From the NCBI RefSeq assembly GCF_016598475.1, contig NZ_JAEMUX010000024.1, positions 1-64,000 on the forward strand: a DNA stretch of 64,000 bases, written 5' to 3'. The notes below the pieces were generated by a model. That model was not told the DNA's origin, ran no database searches, and saw nothing but the letters and a program-made list of their open reading frames with translations. Shown here in pieces: positions 32,186 through 41,774 of this stretch; positions within the stretch are counted from its first letter, which is position 1, and each line of letters begins with the position of its first letter. The stretch is from Streptomyces adelaidensis (GTDB lineage: Bacteria; Actinomycetota; Actinomycetes; Streptomycetales; Streptomycetaceae). The translations under genes were made by a program, and so were the position numbers.

Positions 32186-32833
32186 ATGGCACGGCGATAC
32201 GACACCAACGACGCGACCGACCGCGCCACCGGTCTGCGCGAGGCCGCGTCCGCCATCCGCCGGGGCGAGCTCGTGGTGCTGCCGACGGACACCGTGTACG
32301 GCATCGGCGCGGACGCGTTCACCTCCGAGGCCGTGGCCGACCTGCTGGAGGCCAAGGGCCGGGGCCGCAGCATGCCCACGCCGGTCCTCATCGGCTCCCC
32401 GAACACCCTGCACGGCCTGGTCACCGACTTCTCCGAGATGGCCTGGGAGCTCGTCGACGCGTTCTGGCCGGGCGCGCTCACCCTCGTCGCCAAGCACCAG
32501 CCGTCCCTCCAGTGGGACCTCGGCGACACCCGCGGCACGGTCGCCGTCCGGATGCCGCTGCACCCCGTCGCCATCGAGCTGCTGACCGAGGTCGGCCCCA
32601 TGGCGGTCTCCTCGGCGAACCTGACCGGCCACCCGGCGCCGGAGAACTGCGACGCCGCGGAGGCGATGCTCGGCGACTCCGTCTCCGTCTACCTCGACGG
32701 CGGCCCGACGCCCGGCAACGAGCCGTCCTCCATCGTCGACGTCACGGGCAAGGTCCCGGTCCTGTTGCGCGCGGGCGCCCTCTCGGCGGAGGAACTGCGC
32801 AAGGTCGTACCCGACCTCGAGGTGGCGAATTGA
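32186..32833 (+). CDS. sua5: L-threonylcarbamoyladenylate synthase (Sua5/YrdC/YwlC)
   Basis: 215 residues. It makes threonylcarbamoyl-AMP from Thr, bicarbonate and ATP for t6A37 in ANN-decoding tRNAs. Signatures: LRRGELVVLPTDTVYGIGAD near the N-terminus, KGRGRSMPTPVLI, FWPGALTLV, VAVRMPLHPVA and AVSSANLTGHPAP. It has only the YrdC domain, no C-terminal Sua5 domain. It is followed by a phosphatase-like gene with a 4-bp overlap. Confidence 0.93.
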   Translation: MARRYDTNDATDRATGLREAASAIRRGELVVLPTDTVYGIGADAFTSEAVADLLEAKGRGRSMPTPVLIGSPNTLHGLVTDFSEMAWELVDAFWPGALTLVAKHQPSLQWDLGDTRGTVAVRMPLHPVAIELLTEVGPMAVSSANLTGHPAPENCDAAEAMLGDSVSVYLDGGPTPGNEPSSIVDVTGKVPVLLRAGALSAEELRKVVPDLEVAN

Positions 32834-33501
32834 CGGCCCCTGACGCGGGGCGTGGCATATGGGACGGGGAAGAGACGCGGACCTTCACGGGTCTGCCGCG
32901 TGACACCTTCCGCATCCTCCACGTCAGCACCGGCAACGTATGCCGCTCACCGATCACCGAGCGGCTGACCCGGCATGCCCTGGCCGACCGGCTCGGGGAC
33001 CCGCTGTGGGGCGGCCTCGTCGTCGAGAGCGCGGGCACCTGGGGGCACGAGGGCGCGCCCATGGAGGCGAACGCGGAGGCCGTCCTCGCGGACTTCGGCG
33101 CGGACGCCTCCGGCTTCACGGGCCGCGAGCTGCTGGACGACCACGTCATCCGCGCCGACCTCGTCCTGACCGCCACCCGCGACCACCGGGCCCAGGTCAT
33201 CTCCATGGGCCACTCCGCCGGCCTGCGCACCTTCACCCTGAAGGAGTTCACCCGCCTCGTCCGCGCCATCGACCCGACCACCCTCCCTCCCCTGGAGGAG
33301 GGCATGGTCGTACGCGCGCGGGCGCTGGTCCGCGCGGCGGCGGCTCTACGCGGGTGGCTCCTCGCCCCGACGGCCGAGGCCGACGAGGTCTACGACCCGT
33401 ACGGGGCGCCCCTGCCCTTCTTCCGCTCGGTGGGCGACGAGATAAACCAGGCACTGGACCCGGTGGTGACGGCGCTGACGGGGGTGCCCGCACGCGCTTG
33501 A
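32830..33501 (+). CDS. Low-molecular-weight protein tyrosine phosphatase-like protein
   Basis: 223 residues from a TTG (32830) overlapping the sua5 stop (TTGA). The fold signature is FRILHVSTGNVCRSPITERL. In true LMW phosphatases the P-loop begins with the catalytic Cys (C-x5-R). Here that position is Ser (S-T-G-N-V-C-R), while the second Cys and the Arg remain. A DPYG element near the C-terminus matches the general-acid DP loop. Phosphatase activity is therefore doubtful, and it may bind phosphotyrosine or arsenate-like anions, or use the other Cys. Confidence 0.82.
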   Translation: MTAPDAGRGIWDGEETRTFTGLPRDTFRILHVSTGNVCRSPITERLTRHALADRLGDPLWGGLVVESAGTWGHEGAPMEANAEAVLADFGADASGFTGRELLDDHVIRADLVLTATRDHRAQVISMGHSAGLRTFTLKEFTRLVRAIDPTTLPPLEEGMVVRARALVRAAAALRGWLLAPTAEADEVYDPYGAPLPFFRSVGDEINQALDPVVTALTGVPARA

Positions 33502-33595
33502 CTTACGGGGTGCCCGCGCGGGCGTGATGCCGGGCGTTCCGGGGGGTGCGGGCCTACATTGGACGTACGTCACCGTCGACGCCCCGGAGTCCACC

Positions 33596-34834
33596 ATGTC
33601 GGTCACCCCTGTCCTCGAGGCCGATGTCCTGCGACGGCAGGACCCCCAGCTGGCCGAGATCCTGCTCGGCGAGCTGGACCGGCAGTCGACGACGCTGCAA
33701 CTGGTCGCCGCCGAGAACTTCACGTCCCCGGCGGTGCTGGCGGCCCTCGGCTCGCCGCTCGCCAACAAGTACGCGGAGGGCTATCCGGGGGCCCGGCACC
33801 ACGGGGGCTGCGAGATCGTCGACGTCGCCGAGCGGCTGGCCGTGGAGCGGGCCAAGGCGCTGTTCGGGGCCGAACACGCCAACGTGCAGTCCCACTCGGG
33901 GTCTTCGGCCGTGCTGGCCGCGTACGCCGCCCTGCTGCGCCCCGGTGACACCGTGCTGGCGATGGGGCTGCACTTCGGCGGCCACCTCACGCACGGGTCG
34001 CCCGCGAACTTCTCCGGCCGCTGGTTCGACTTCGTCGGCTACGGCGTCGAGGCGGAGTCGGGGCTCGTCGACCACGAGCAGGTGCGCACCCTGGCCCGTA
34101 CACACCGCCCCAAGGCGATCGTGTGCGGGTCGATCTCGTACCCCCGCCACCTCGACTACGCGTTCTTCCGGGAGGTCGCCGACGAGGTGGGCGCCTATCT
34201 GATCGCCGACGCCGCCCATCCCATCGGGCTGGTCGCCGGGGGAGCGGCGCCCAACCCGGTGCCGTACGCCGACATCGTCTGCGCCACCACGCACAAGGTG
34301 TTGCGCGGGCCGCGCGGCGGGATGCTGCTGTGCGGGAGCGAGCTGGCCGAGCGGGTGGACCGGGCGGTGTTCCCGTTCACCCAGGGCGGCGCGCAGATGC
34401 ACACGATCGCCGCGAAGGCCGTCGCGTTCGGGGAGGCGGCAACACCGGCGTTCACGGCGTACGCCCATCAGGTGGTCGTCAACGCGCGCGTGCTGGCCCG
34501 GGGGCTGGCCGCGGAGGGGCTGGCCGTCGTCACCGGCGGCACCGACACCCATCTGCTCACCGTCGATCCCGCGCCACTCGGCGTCGACGGCCGCACCGCC
34601 CGAGGCCGGCTCGCGGCCGCCGGGATCGTCCTCGACTGCTGTGCGCTGCCCCACGGCGACGCCCGTGGTCTGCGGCTCGGAACGGCCGCGCTGACCACGC
34701 AGGGCATGGGCGAGGCGGAGATGGCACGGCTCGCCGTGCTGTTCGCGGGGGTGCTGCGGGACGGCGGCGACGGCAAGCGGACGCGTGAAGAAGTGCGGGA
34801 CCTGGCCGGAAGATTTCCGCCGTATCCGCGCTGA
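33596..34834 (+). CDS. glyA: Serine hydroxymethyltransferase
   Basis: 412 residues from ATG 33596. PLP enzyme converting serine and tetrahydrofolate to glycine and methylene-THF. LQLVAAENFTSPAVLAALGS, KYAEGYPGARHHGGCEIVD, the PLP lysine in CATTHKVLRGPRGGM and LRLGTAALTTQGM are present. It is likely a second glyA copy; I recall glyA2 here in S. coelicolor. The usual SGxxAN sequence reads SHSGSSAVLA here, so substrate range may differ somewhat. Confidence 0.92.
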   Translation: MSVTPVLEADVLRRQDPQLAEILLGELDRQSTTLQLVAAENFTSPAVLAALGSPLANKYAEGYPGARHHGGCEIVDVAERLAVERAKALFGAEHANVQSHSGSSAVLAAYAALLRPGDTVLAMGLHFGGHLTHGSPANFSGRWFDFVGYGVEAESGLVDHEQVRTLARTHRPKAIVCGSISYPRHLDYAFFREVADEVGAYLIADAAHPIGLVAGGAAPNPVPYADIVCATTHKVLRGPRGGMLLCGSELAERVDRAVFPFTQGGAQMHTIAAKAVAFGEAATPAFTAYAHQVVVNARVLARGLAAEGLAVVTGGTDTHLLTVDPAPLGVDGRTARGRLAAAGIVLDCCALPHGDARGLRLGTAALTTQGMGEAEMARLAVLFAGVLRDGGDGKRTREEVRDLAGRFPPYPR

Positions 34835-34963
34835 GGCGGGGTAGACGCACCACTGGACACAGCATCACGTGCAACCATCGTCGCTACCCGGAAGTCCCCA
34901 ACCATATGCATGCATCGCTAGGGTGTGGGGCTGTGATGGCCAGCGAGACCTGTGGGGAAGCCT

Positions 34964-36250
34964 GTGCGTGAATACCTCCTGACGCTCTGCATCACGGCCG
35001 CGGTGACGTATCTGCTGACAGGGCCGGTACGGAAGTTCGCGATCGTGGCCGGAGCCATGCCGGAGATCCGTGCGCGTGACGTCCACCGGGAGCCCACGCC
35101 TCGCCTCGGCGGCATCGCGATGTTCTTCGGCCTCTGTGCCGGTCTGCTGGTCGCCGACCACCTGACCAACCTCAGCGAGGTCTTCGCCGAGTCCAACGAA
35201 CCACGGGCGCTGCTCTCCGGTGCCGCGCTGATCTGGCTCATCGGCGTGCTGGACGACAAGTTCGAGATCGACGCCCTGATCAAGCTCGGCGGGCAGATGA
35301 TCGCCGCGGGCGTGATGGTCATGCAGGGGCTGACGATCCTGTGGCTACCGATCCCGACCGTCGGCATCGTCGCGCTGACCCAGTGGCAGGGCACGCTGCT
35401 CACGGTCGCCCTGGTCGTCATCACCATCAACGCGGTCAACTTCGCCGACGGCCTCGACGGTCTCGCGGCCGGCATGGTCTGCATCGCCTCCGCCGCGTTC
35501 TTCATGTACGCCTACCGCCTCTGGTACAGCTACGGCATCGAGGCCGCCGCCCCCGCCACCCTCTTCGCGGCGGTCCTGATGGGCATGTGCCTGGGCTTCC
35601 TGCCGCACAACATGCACCCCGCGCGGATCTTCATGGGCGACTCCGGCTCGATGCTGATCGGCCTGGTGCTGGCGGCCGGCGCGATCTCCATCACCGGGCA
35701 GGTCGACCCGGACGTGATGGGCCTGTACGGCTCGGAGCGCAGCACGGTCTACTCGATGGTGCCGGTCTACATCCCGCTGCTGATGCCGCTGACCATCATC
35801 GCGATCCCGGCGGCCGACCTGATCCTCGCGATCGTGCGCCGCACCTGGCGCGGCCAGTCGCCGTTCGCCGCGGACCGGGGGCATCTGCACCACCGGCTCC
35901 TCGAGGTCGGGCACTCGCACAGCCGGGCCGTGCTGATCATGTACTTCTGGTCGGCGGTCATCGCCTTCGGCACCCTCGCCTACACGGTGAACTCGGCGTC
36001 CATGTGGATCGTCCTCGCGATCGCCATGCTCAGCGGAGTCGGCCTCTTCCTCCTCCTGCTCCCCCGCTTCACCCCCCGCGCCCCGCGCTGGGCGCAGCGC
36101 TTCGTACCGCCCCGCTACCGCCGCCGGGTGCCCACCGCCGACGCCACCCTCCAGCCCGCCCTCGACTGGACCCCGTCCCTCAACGGCGCGACCGCGATCG
36201 GCGGCCGGACCAAGGACGAGGAGCCCAGCCCAGCGGGGGCACACCGCTGA
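34964..36250 (+). CDS. rfe: Undecaprenyl-phosphate GlcNAc-1-phosphate transferase (WecA/TagO/Rfe)
   Basis: 428 residues from GTG 34964 with GGGGAAG upstream (an earlier GTG at 34952 is possible). A polytopic membrane protein of the MraY/WecA family with about eleven helices: RDVHREPTPRLGGIAMFFG, WLIGVLDDKFEID (Asp pair), NAVNFADGLDGLAAG (catalytic Asp/Asn), FMGDSGSMLIG and the cytoplasmic RGHLHHRLLEVGHSHS loop. It starts lipid-linked glycan synthesis for wall polymers. The C-terminal 70 residues are cytoplasmic and variable. It precedes the ATP synthase genes, as in other Streptomyces. Confidence 0.93.
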   Translation: MREYLLTLCITAAVTYLLTGPVRKFAIVAGAMPEIRARDVHREPTPRLGGIAMFFGLCAGLLVADHLTNLSEVFAESNEPRALLSGAALIWLIGVLDDKFEIDALIKLGGQMIAAGVMVMQGLTILWLPIPTVGIVALTQWQGTLLTVALVVITINAVNFADGLDGLAAGMVCIASAAFFMYAYRLWYSYGIEAAAPATLFAAVLMGMCLGFLPHNMHPARIFMGDSGSMLIGLVLAAGAISITGQVDPDVMGLYGSERSTVYSMVPVYIPLLMPLTIIAIPAADLILAIVRRTWRGQSPFAADRGHLHHRLLEVGHSHSRAVLIMYFWSAVIAFGTLAYTVNSASMWIVLAIAMLSGVGLFLLLLPRFTPRAPRWAQRFVPPRYRRRVPTADATLQPALDWTPSLNGATAIGGRTKDEEPSPAGAHR

Positions 36251-36833
36251 GAACGCCTGGGGGACCTCCCTTTCGGCTTTTCTCCTCTAGTTCGCTCGGC
36301 CTGACGGCGACTCAGGCCTCGGCCGAGGCCCCGCCCACCAAGACGCTCGGGTTCGGTCGCAGCTGGGCCGGAGACATCGACGGCAAGCTCAAGGGCAAGA
36401 TCAAGAAGGCCTGACCCGAGCCCCCGTCGGGGGCGATCTCCAGCACCGGAGGCCGGTGTGCGTTCACTCGCACACCGGCCTCCGGCCGTCCGTCGCGCGG
36501 CGTCGAGGCGGGTCGTCGCGCTGACGGGAAGGTAAGAATCTGACTAACGCTTTGCCGATGGCATGCAACAGCCTGTCGGGGCAAAGGGTCTTATACCAGG
36601 CAAGTCGGCGCTGTTTCCGCGCAGACGGGCGAGTTCACTCTCATGTGTGACCCCTGGAGCGGCATTCAGGTAAAGACCTCATCAAATAGTTTGTGATACG
36701 GTTCACGAGAACCCGGGATGGAGCCGAAGGGCCGCGATACGACGGTCCACCGGCGTGAGATTTCCCCTCGCCCCCGGGGTCTACGCTCGTCCATGACGAC
36801 ACCTGCCCCCCTTGAGTAAGCGGAGTTGCCGCC
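36251..36833. other. rfe-atpI intergenic region with an orphan protein end
   Basis: 580 bp. On the plus strand, a frame ending at the TGA 36412-36414 reads EAPPTKTLGFGRSWAGDIDG then KLKGKIKKA, which looks like a real C-terminus, but there is no proper start before it. A strong hairpin lies at 36449-36485. The last 250 bp before atpI are AT-richer (TATACC at about 36591, GATACGGT at about 36697) and must hold the operon promoter, which I cannot place exactly. Confidence 0.45.
36449..36485. terminator. Strong terminator upstream of the atp operon
   Basis: GGAGGCCGGTGTGCG (15 bp) pairs with CGCACACCGGCCTCC around a TTCACT loop. It isolates the ATP synthase operon from rfe transcription. Confidence 0.85.
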
Positions 36834-37271
36834 ATGCCGTCCAATGACGCCCGGATCCTCCTTCAGGCCGCCGTACCCACGGTAGCCGTCGGCGCCATTG
36901 CCGCTGTCATCAGCGGTGTGGCCGTCGGAGGCAAGGGAGCCGTCGGCGCCATGGTCGCGGCGGTGATCACCATCCTGTTCATGGGGATCGGGCTCTACGT
37001 TCTGCAGCGCACTGCCAAATCGCTTCCTCACCTGTTCCAGGCGATGGGGCTGATGCTCTACGCGGCACAGATCCTGCTGCTGTTCATCTTCCTGGCCGCG
37101 TTCAAGAACACCACGCTGTTCCACCCCCGGGCCTTCGCGTTCACGCTCGTCGCCACCACCCTCGTGTGGATCGGCGCACAGACGCGCGCACACATGAAGT
37201 CCAAGATCCTCTACGTCGAACCCGATTCCTCGACGGGCAACAAGCCCGAAAAATCGGGGCATTCGTCGTGA
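36834..37271 (+). CDS. atpI: ATP synthase protein I
   Basis: 145 residues with four membrane segments (AAVPTVAVGAIAAVISGVAV, AMVAAVITILFMGIGLYVL, LMLYAAQILLLFIFLAAF, FAFTLVATTLVWIGAQ). First gene of the F1Fo operon. AtpI helps c-ring assembly or magnesium uptake and is not a permanent enzyme part. A long gap of 225 bp to atpB may hold another promoter. Confidence 0.88.
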   Translation: MPSNDARILLQAAVPTVAVGAIAAVISGVAVGGKGAVGAMVAAVITILFMGIGLYVLQRTAKSLPHLFQAMGLMLYAAQILLLFIFLAAFKNTTLFHPRAFAFTLVATTLVWIGAQTRAHMKSKILYVEPDSSTGNKPEKSGHSS

Positions 37272-37496
37272 GGAGTAGGGCCGGGATAAGCGTCCGCAGG
37301 AGATCCTGCTATCGTCCGGTGCCAACTGCGGCATCGCGGGCGCGGGCAATCGAGCTGACGCCTGCCCTAGTGCGAGGCTCGATGCCCCACAGCCGCCCTC
37401 ACATCCGTAACACCAGTCCAGTGCCGAACCGCGGCTGCGCGCCGCGCCGACACAACGAGGTTGCCGTACCCATGCGCCACGCTGAAGGAGCCCGCG

Positions 37497-38324
37497 GTGA
37501 GTGCTGACCCGACGCAGGTGCTCGCCTTCGAAACCGACTGCCACATCTTCGCCGACTGTGGCTTCGCCGAGGTTTCGCCCGGCCTGCATTCGTTCCTGTT
37601 CCAGCCCCTCCTGGGGCACCAGGACGACGCGATCTACTTCAACAAGACGATGCTGCTGGCGCTGCTCGGCTCGATCATCGTCATCGGGTTCTTCTGGGCC
37701 GCGTTCCGCAAGCCGCAGGTCGTACCCGGCAAGCTCCAGATGGTCGCCGAGGCGGGCTACGACTTCATCCGGCGTGGAGTCGTCTACGAGACCATCGGCA
37801 AGAAGGAAGGCGAGAAGTACGTTCCGCTCGTCGTCTCGCTCTTCTTCTTCATCTGGATGATGAACATCTGGTCGATCGTCCCGGTCGCCCAGTTCCCGGT
37901 CACGGCGATCATCTCCTACCCGGCGGTGCTCGCCCTGATCGTCTACATCACCTGGGTTGTGCTGACCTTCAAGCGGCAGGGCTTCGTCGGCTTCTTCAAG
38001 AACGTCACCGGCTACGACAAGTCGCTCGGCGCGGTGCTGCCCCTGTCGATGACGATCGAGCTCTTCTCGAACCTCCTGATTCGGCCGTTCACTCACGCCG
38101 TACGACTCTTCGCGAACATGTTCGCAGGCCACACCCTGCTGCTGCTCTTCACGATCGCCAGCTGGTACCTGCTGAACAGTTTCGGCATCGCCTACGCGGG
38201 TGTCTCGTTCGTGATGGTCCTCGTCATGACCGCCTTCGAGCTGTTCGTCCAGGCCCTGCAGGCGTACGTGTTCGTCCTGCTGACCTGCACCTACATTCAG
38301 GGCGCTCTCGCCGAGCACCACTGA
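37497..38324 (+). CDS. atpB: ATP synthase subunit a
   Basis: 275 residues from GTG 37497 with AAGGAG six bases upstream. The Fo proton channel subunit. The essential Arg lies in ELFSNLLIRPFTHAVRLFAN, and the C-terminal helix has TAFELFVQALQAYVFVLLTC. The upstream in-frame TTG at 37461 lacks a ribosome site. Confidence 0.95.
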   Translation: MSADPTQVLAFETDCHIFADCGFAEVSPGLHSFLFQPLLGHQDDAIYFNKTMLLALLGSIIVIGFFWAAFRKPQVVPGKLQMVAEAGYDFIRRGVVYETIGKKEGEKYVPLVVSLFFFIWMMNIWSIVPVAQFPVTAIISYPAVLALIVYITWVVLTFKRQGFVGFFKNVTGYDKSLGAVLPLSMTIELFSNLLIRPFTHAVRLFANMFAGHTLLLLFTIASWYLLNSFGIAYAGVSFVMVLVMTAFELFVQALQAYVFVLLTCTYIQGALAEHH

Positions 38325-38398
38325 TCAGGCGCCTCTCCTACCCCCAACTCGTCCGGTGGCCAACCCCCACCGGTCCGTAAAGAAAAGGAAGAACTGGC

Positions 38399-38626
38399 AT
38401 GTCTACCCTTGCTGCTGTCGAAGGCTCCCTCGGTTCCATCGGTTACGGCCTGGCCGCCATCGGTCCCGGCGTCGGCGTCGGCATCATCTTCGGTAACGGC
38501 ACCCAGGCCCTCGCCCGTCAGCCCGAGGCCGCCGGCCTGATCCGTGCCAACCAGATCCTCGGCTTCGCCTTCTGTGAGGCGCTCGCCCTGATCGGTCTGG
38601 TCATGCCGTTCGTCTACGGCTACTGA
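38399..38626 (+). CDS. atpE: ATP synthase subunit c
   Basis: 75 residues, two-helix hairpin. GLAAIGPGVGVGIIFGNG is the tight-packing helix, the loop is RQPEA, and the proton-binding carboxylate is Glu in FCEALALIGLVMPF. AAAGGAAG precedes the start. It forms the rotating ring. Confidence 0.97.
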   Translation: MSTLAAVEGSLGSIGYGLAAIGPGVGVGIIFGNGTQALARQPEAAGLIRANQILGFAFCEALALIGLVMPFVYGY

Positions 38627-38667
38627 TCGCCAGACCAGACCAGCCGACTTAGACGAAAGGCACACAC

Positions 38668-39210
38668 ATGAGCCAGCTGCTCATCGCGGCGGGGGATGGG
38701 GAGAATCCCCTCATCCCGCCGATCCCTGAGCTTGGTATCGGCCTCCTCGCCTTCGTCATCGTCTTCGGCTTCCTCGCCAAGAAGCTCCTCCCGAACATCA
38801 ACAAGGTTCTGGAAGAGCGTCGCGAGGCCATCGAGGGCGGTATCGCGAAGGCTGAGGATCTCCAGACCGAGGCCCAGAGCGTCCTTGAGCAGTACAAGGC
38901 TCAGCTCGCCGAGGCCCGGCACGAGGCCGCGCGTCTGCGCCAGGAGGCGCAGGAGCAGGGCGCCACGCTCATCGCCGAGATGCGTGCCGAGGGTCAGCGG
39001 CAGCGCGAGGAGATCATCGCCGCCGGCCACTCGCAGCTCGAGGCCGACCGCAAGGCCGCCTCGCAGGCGCTGCGTCAGGACGTCGGCAAGCTCGCCACCG
39101 ACCTGGCCGGCAAGCTCGTCGGTGAGTCCCTGGAGGACCACTCGCGGCAGAGCCGTGTCATCGACCGTTTCCTCGAGGACCTTGAGGAGAAGGCCGAGGC
39201 GACTCGATGA
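38668..39210 (+). CDS. atpF: ATP synthase subunit b
   Basis: 180 residues. One membrane helix (GIGLLAFVIVFGFLAKKLLP, about 25-44) and a long charged right-handed coiled coil (EERREAIEGGIAKAEDLQTE onward). It forms the peripheral stalk that holds F1 to Fo. It overlaps atpH by 4 bp (ATGA). Confidence 0.96.
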   Translation: MSQLLIAAGDGENPLIPPIPELGIGLLAFVIVFGFLAKKLLPNINKVLEERREAIEGGIAKAEDLQTEAQSVLEQYKAQLAEARHEAARLRQEAQEQGATLIAEMRAEGQRQREEIIAAGHSQLEADRKAASQALRQDVGKLATDLAGKLVGESLEDHSRQSRVIDRFLEDLEEKAEATR

Positions 39211-40028
39211 CAGCACACGGAGCGAGCCGCGAGGCCACTGCGGCGGCCCGTGAGCGTCTCGACGCGCTGACGGACTCCACGTCCGTGGACGCGACCCTGC
39301 TCGCCGACGAGCTGGCCGCCGTCACCGCGCTGCTCCACCGCGAGGTGTCGTTGCGTCGGGTCCTCACCGACCCGGCGCAGGCCGGCGAGGCCAAGGCCGA
39401 GCTGGTCGGCCGTATCCTCGGCGGCCAGGTCGGCACGACCACCGTCGACCTGGTGTCAGGCCTGGTGCGTTCGCGCTGGTCGCAGCCCCGCGACCTGGTG
39501 GACGCCCTGGAGCAGCTGGCCGCCGTCGCCGACCTCACCGCCGCACAGCGGTCGGACACGCTCGACGACGTCGAGGACGAGCTGTTCCGGTTCGGCCGGA
39601 TCGTCTCCTCCAACACCGGGCTGCGCTCCGCCCTGACCGACCGCGCCGCGAGCGCGTCCGCCAAGGGCGAGCTGCTGCGCAGCCTGCTCAGCGGCCGCGC
39701 CGCGACCACCACCGAGCGTCTGGTGACGCGCCTGGTGACCGCGCCGCGTGGACGTAGCCTGGAAGCAGGGCTCGACGCCCTGTCCAAGCTCGCCGCGGAG
39801 CGCCGGGACCGCGTGGTCGCCGTCGTCACCTCGGCGGTCCCGCTGAGCGACCCGCAGAAGCAGCGCCTCGGCGCCGCCCTGGCGAAGCTCTACGGCCGTG
39901 CCATGCACCTCAACCTCGACGTGGACCCCGCGGCCCTCGGCGGGATCCGGGTCCAGGTCGGTGACGAGGTCATCAACGGCTCGATCGCGGACCGACTCGA
40001 GGACGCCGGCCGCCGACTGGCGAGCTAG
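39207..40028 (+). CDS. atpH: ATP synthase subunit delta
   Basis: 273 residues, longer than the about 180 of E. coli, as usual in actinobacteria. The C-terminal OSCP signature is VAVVTSAVPLSDPQKQRLGA and MHLNLDVDPAALGGIRVQVG. It joins the peripheral stalk to the top of F1. The ATG overlaps the atpF stop. Confidence 0.95.
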   Translation: MTAHGASREATAAARERLDALTDSTSVDATLLADELAAVTALLHREVSLRRVLTDPAQAGEAKAELVGRILGGQVGTTTVDLVSGLVRSRWSQPRDLVDALEQLAAVADLTAAQRSDTLDDVEDELFRFGRIVSSNTGLRSALTDRAASASAKGELLRSLLSGRAATTTERLVTRLVTAPRGRSLEAGLDALSKLAAERRDRVVAVVTSAVPLSDPQKQRLGAALAKLYGRAMHLNLDVDPAALGGIRVQVGDEVINGSIADRLEDAGRRLAS

Positions 40029-40062
40029 CACAAAAACTTCATAGCAGTACGTACGTGTACCT

Positions 40063-40080
40063 ACGGCCCGGTTGGGCCGT
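40063..40080 (+). other. Hairpin in the atpH-atpA gap
   Basis: ACGGCCC pairs with GGGCCGT around a 4-nt loop in the 135-bp untranslated gap. It probably tunes mRNA stability or processing inside the operon, since no U-tract follows. Confidence 0.4.
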
Positions 40081-40163
40081 GCAGAGGATTCACCTCGTTC
40101 AGGGGGGAGTCCCCATCCCCCCAAGTGAAACTTCGGGCCCAACAAGGAGAGCAGGGAACCCAG

Positions 40164-41753
40164 ATGGCGGAGCTCACGATCCGGCCGGAGGAGATCCGGG
40201 ACGCGCTGGAGAACTTCGTCCAGTCGTACAAGCCGGACGCGGCCTCGCGCGAGGAGGTCGGTACGGTCACCCTTGCCGGCGACGGCATCGCGAAGGTCGA
40301 GGGTCTTCCCTCGGCCATGGCCAACGAACTGCTGAAGTTCGAGGACGGCACCCTCGGCCTCGCGCTCAACCTGGAAGAGCGCGAGATCGGCGCCGTCGTC
40401 CTCGGTGAGTTCAGCGGCATCGAGGAGGGCCAGCCGGTCACCCGTACCGGAGAGGTCCTGTCGGTCGCGGTGGGCGAGGGCTACCTCGGCCGCGTCGTCG
40501 ACCCGCTCGGCAACGCGATCGACGGCCTCGGCGAGATCGAGACGTCCGGCCGCCGCGCCCTTGAGCTGCAGGCTCCGGGCGTCATGGCCCGTAAGTCGGT
40601 GCACGAGCCGATGGAGACCGGCTACAAGGCCGTCGACGCGATGACCCCGATCGGCCGTGGCCAGCGTCAGCTGGTCATCGGTGACCGTCAGACCGGCAAG
40701 ACCGCCCTGGCCGTCGACACGATCATCAACCAGCGCGACAACTGGCGCTCGGGCGACCCGAAGAAGCAGGTCCGCTGCGTCTACGTCGCCATCGGCCAGA
40801 AGGGCTCGACCATCGCCTCCGTGCGTGGCGCCCTCGAAGAGGCCGGCGCGCTGGAGTACACGACCATCGTCGCCGCCCCGGCGTCCGACCCGGCCGGCTT
40901 CAAGTACCTTGCGCCGTACACCGGTTCGGCCATCGGTCAGCAGTGGATGTACGAGGGCAAGCACGTCCTCATCATCTTCGACGACCTCTCGAAGCAGGCC
41001 GACGCCTACCGCGCCGTGTCCCTGCTGCTCCGCCGCCCGCCGGGTCGCGAGGCTTACCCGGGTGACGTCTTCTACCTGCACTCCCGTCTGCTGGAGCGCT
41101 GCGCGAAGCTCTCCGACGACCTGGGCGCCGGCTCGATGACCGGTCTGCCGATCGTCGAGACGAAGGCCAACGACGTCTCGGCGTTCATCCCGACCAACGT
41201 CATCTCCATCACCGACGGCCAGTGCTTCCTGGAGTCGGACCTGTTCAACGCCGGTCAGCGCCCCGCGCTGAACGTCGGTATCTCCGTCTCCCGAGTCGGT
41301 GGTTCCGCGCAGCACAAGGCGATGAAGCAGGTCTCCGGCCGACTGCGTCTGGACCTCGCCCAGTACCGTGAGCTGGAGGCGTTCGCCGCCTTCGGTTCCG
41401 ACCTGGACGCCGCGTCGAAGTCGCAGCTGGAGCGCGGTCAGCGACTGGTCGAGCTGCTCAAGCAGGCTCAGTACCAGCCGATGCCGACCGAGGACCAGGT
41501 CGTCTCCGTGTGGGCCGGTACCACCGGCAAGATGGACGACGTACCGGTCAACGACATCCGCCGCTTCGAGAAGGAGCTGCTGGAGTACCTGCACCGCAAG
41601 GAGCAGGGCCTCATGACCTCCATCAAGGAGGGCGGCAAGATGTCGGACGACACCCTCACCGCTGTTGCCGACGCGATCGCCGACTTCAAGAAGCAGTTCG
41701 AGACCTCGGACGGCAAGCTTCTCGGCGAGGACGCCCCGGCCGCGGCCAAGTGA
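40164..41753 (+). CDS. atpA: ATP synthase subunit alpha
   Basis: 529 residues from ATG 40164, with AAGGAG upstream. Walker A is GDRQTGKTALA (about 174), the arginine finger region is NVGISVSRVGGSAQ, and the noncatalytic-site Gln is in the P-loop as usual. With beta it forms the F1 hexamer. Confidence 0.97.
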   Translation: MAELTIRPEEIRDALENFVQSYKPDAASREEVGTVTLAGDGIAKVEGLPSAMANELLKFEDGTLGLALNLEEREIGAVVLGEFSGIEEGQPVTRTGEVLSVAVGEGYLGRVVDPLGNAIDGLGEIETSGRRALELQAPGVMARKSVHEPMETGYKAVDAMTPIGRGQRQLVIGDRQTGKTALAVDTIINQRDNWRSGDPKKQVRCVYVAIGQKGSTIASVRGALEEAGALEYTTIVAAPASDPAGFKYLAPYTGSAIGQQWMYEGKHVLIIFDDLSKQADAYRAVSLLLRRPPGREAYPGDVFYLHSRLLERCAKLSDDLGAGSMTGLPIVETKANDVSAFIPTNVISITDGQCFLESDLFNAGQRPALNVGISVSRVGGSAQHKAMKQVSGRLRLDLAQYRELEAFAAFGSDLDAASKSQLERGQRLVELLKQAQYQPMPTEDQVVSVWAGTTGKMDDVPVNDIRRFEKELLEYLHRKEQGLMTSIKEGGKMSDDTLTAVADAIADFKKQFETSDGKLLGEDAPAAAK

Positions 41754-41774
41754 CGTAAGGAAGGGACCTGACTC

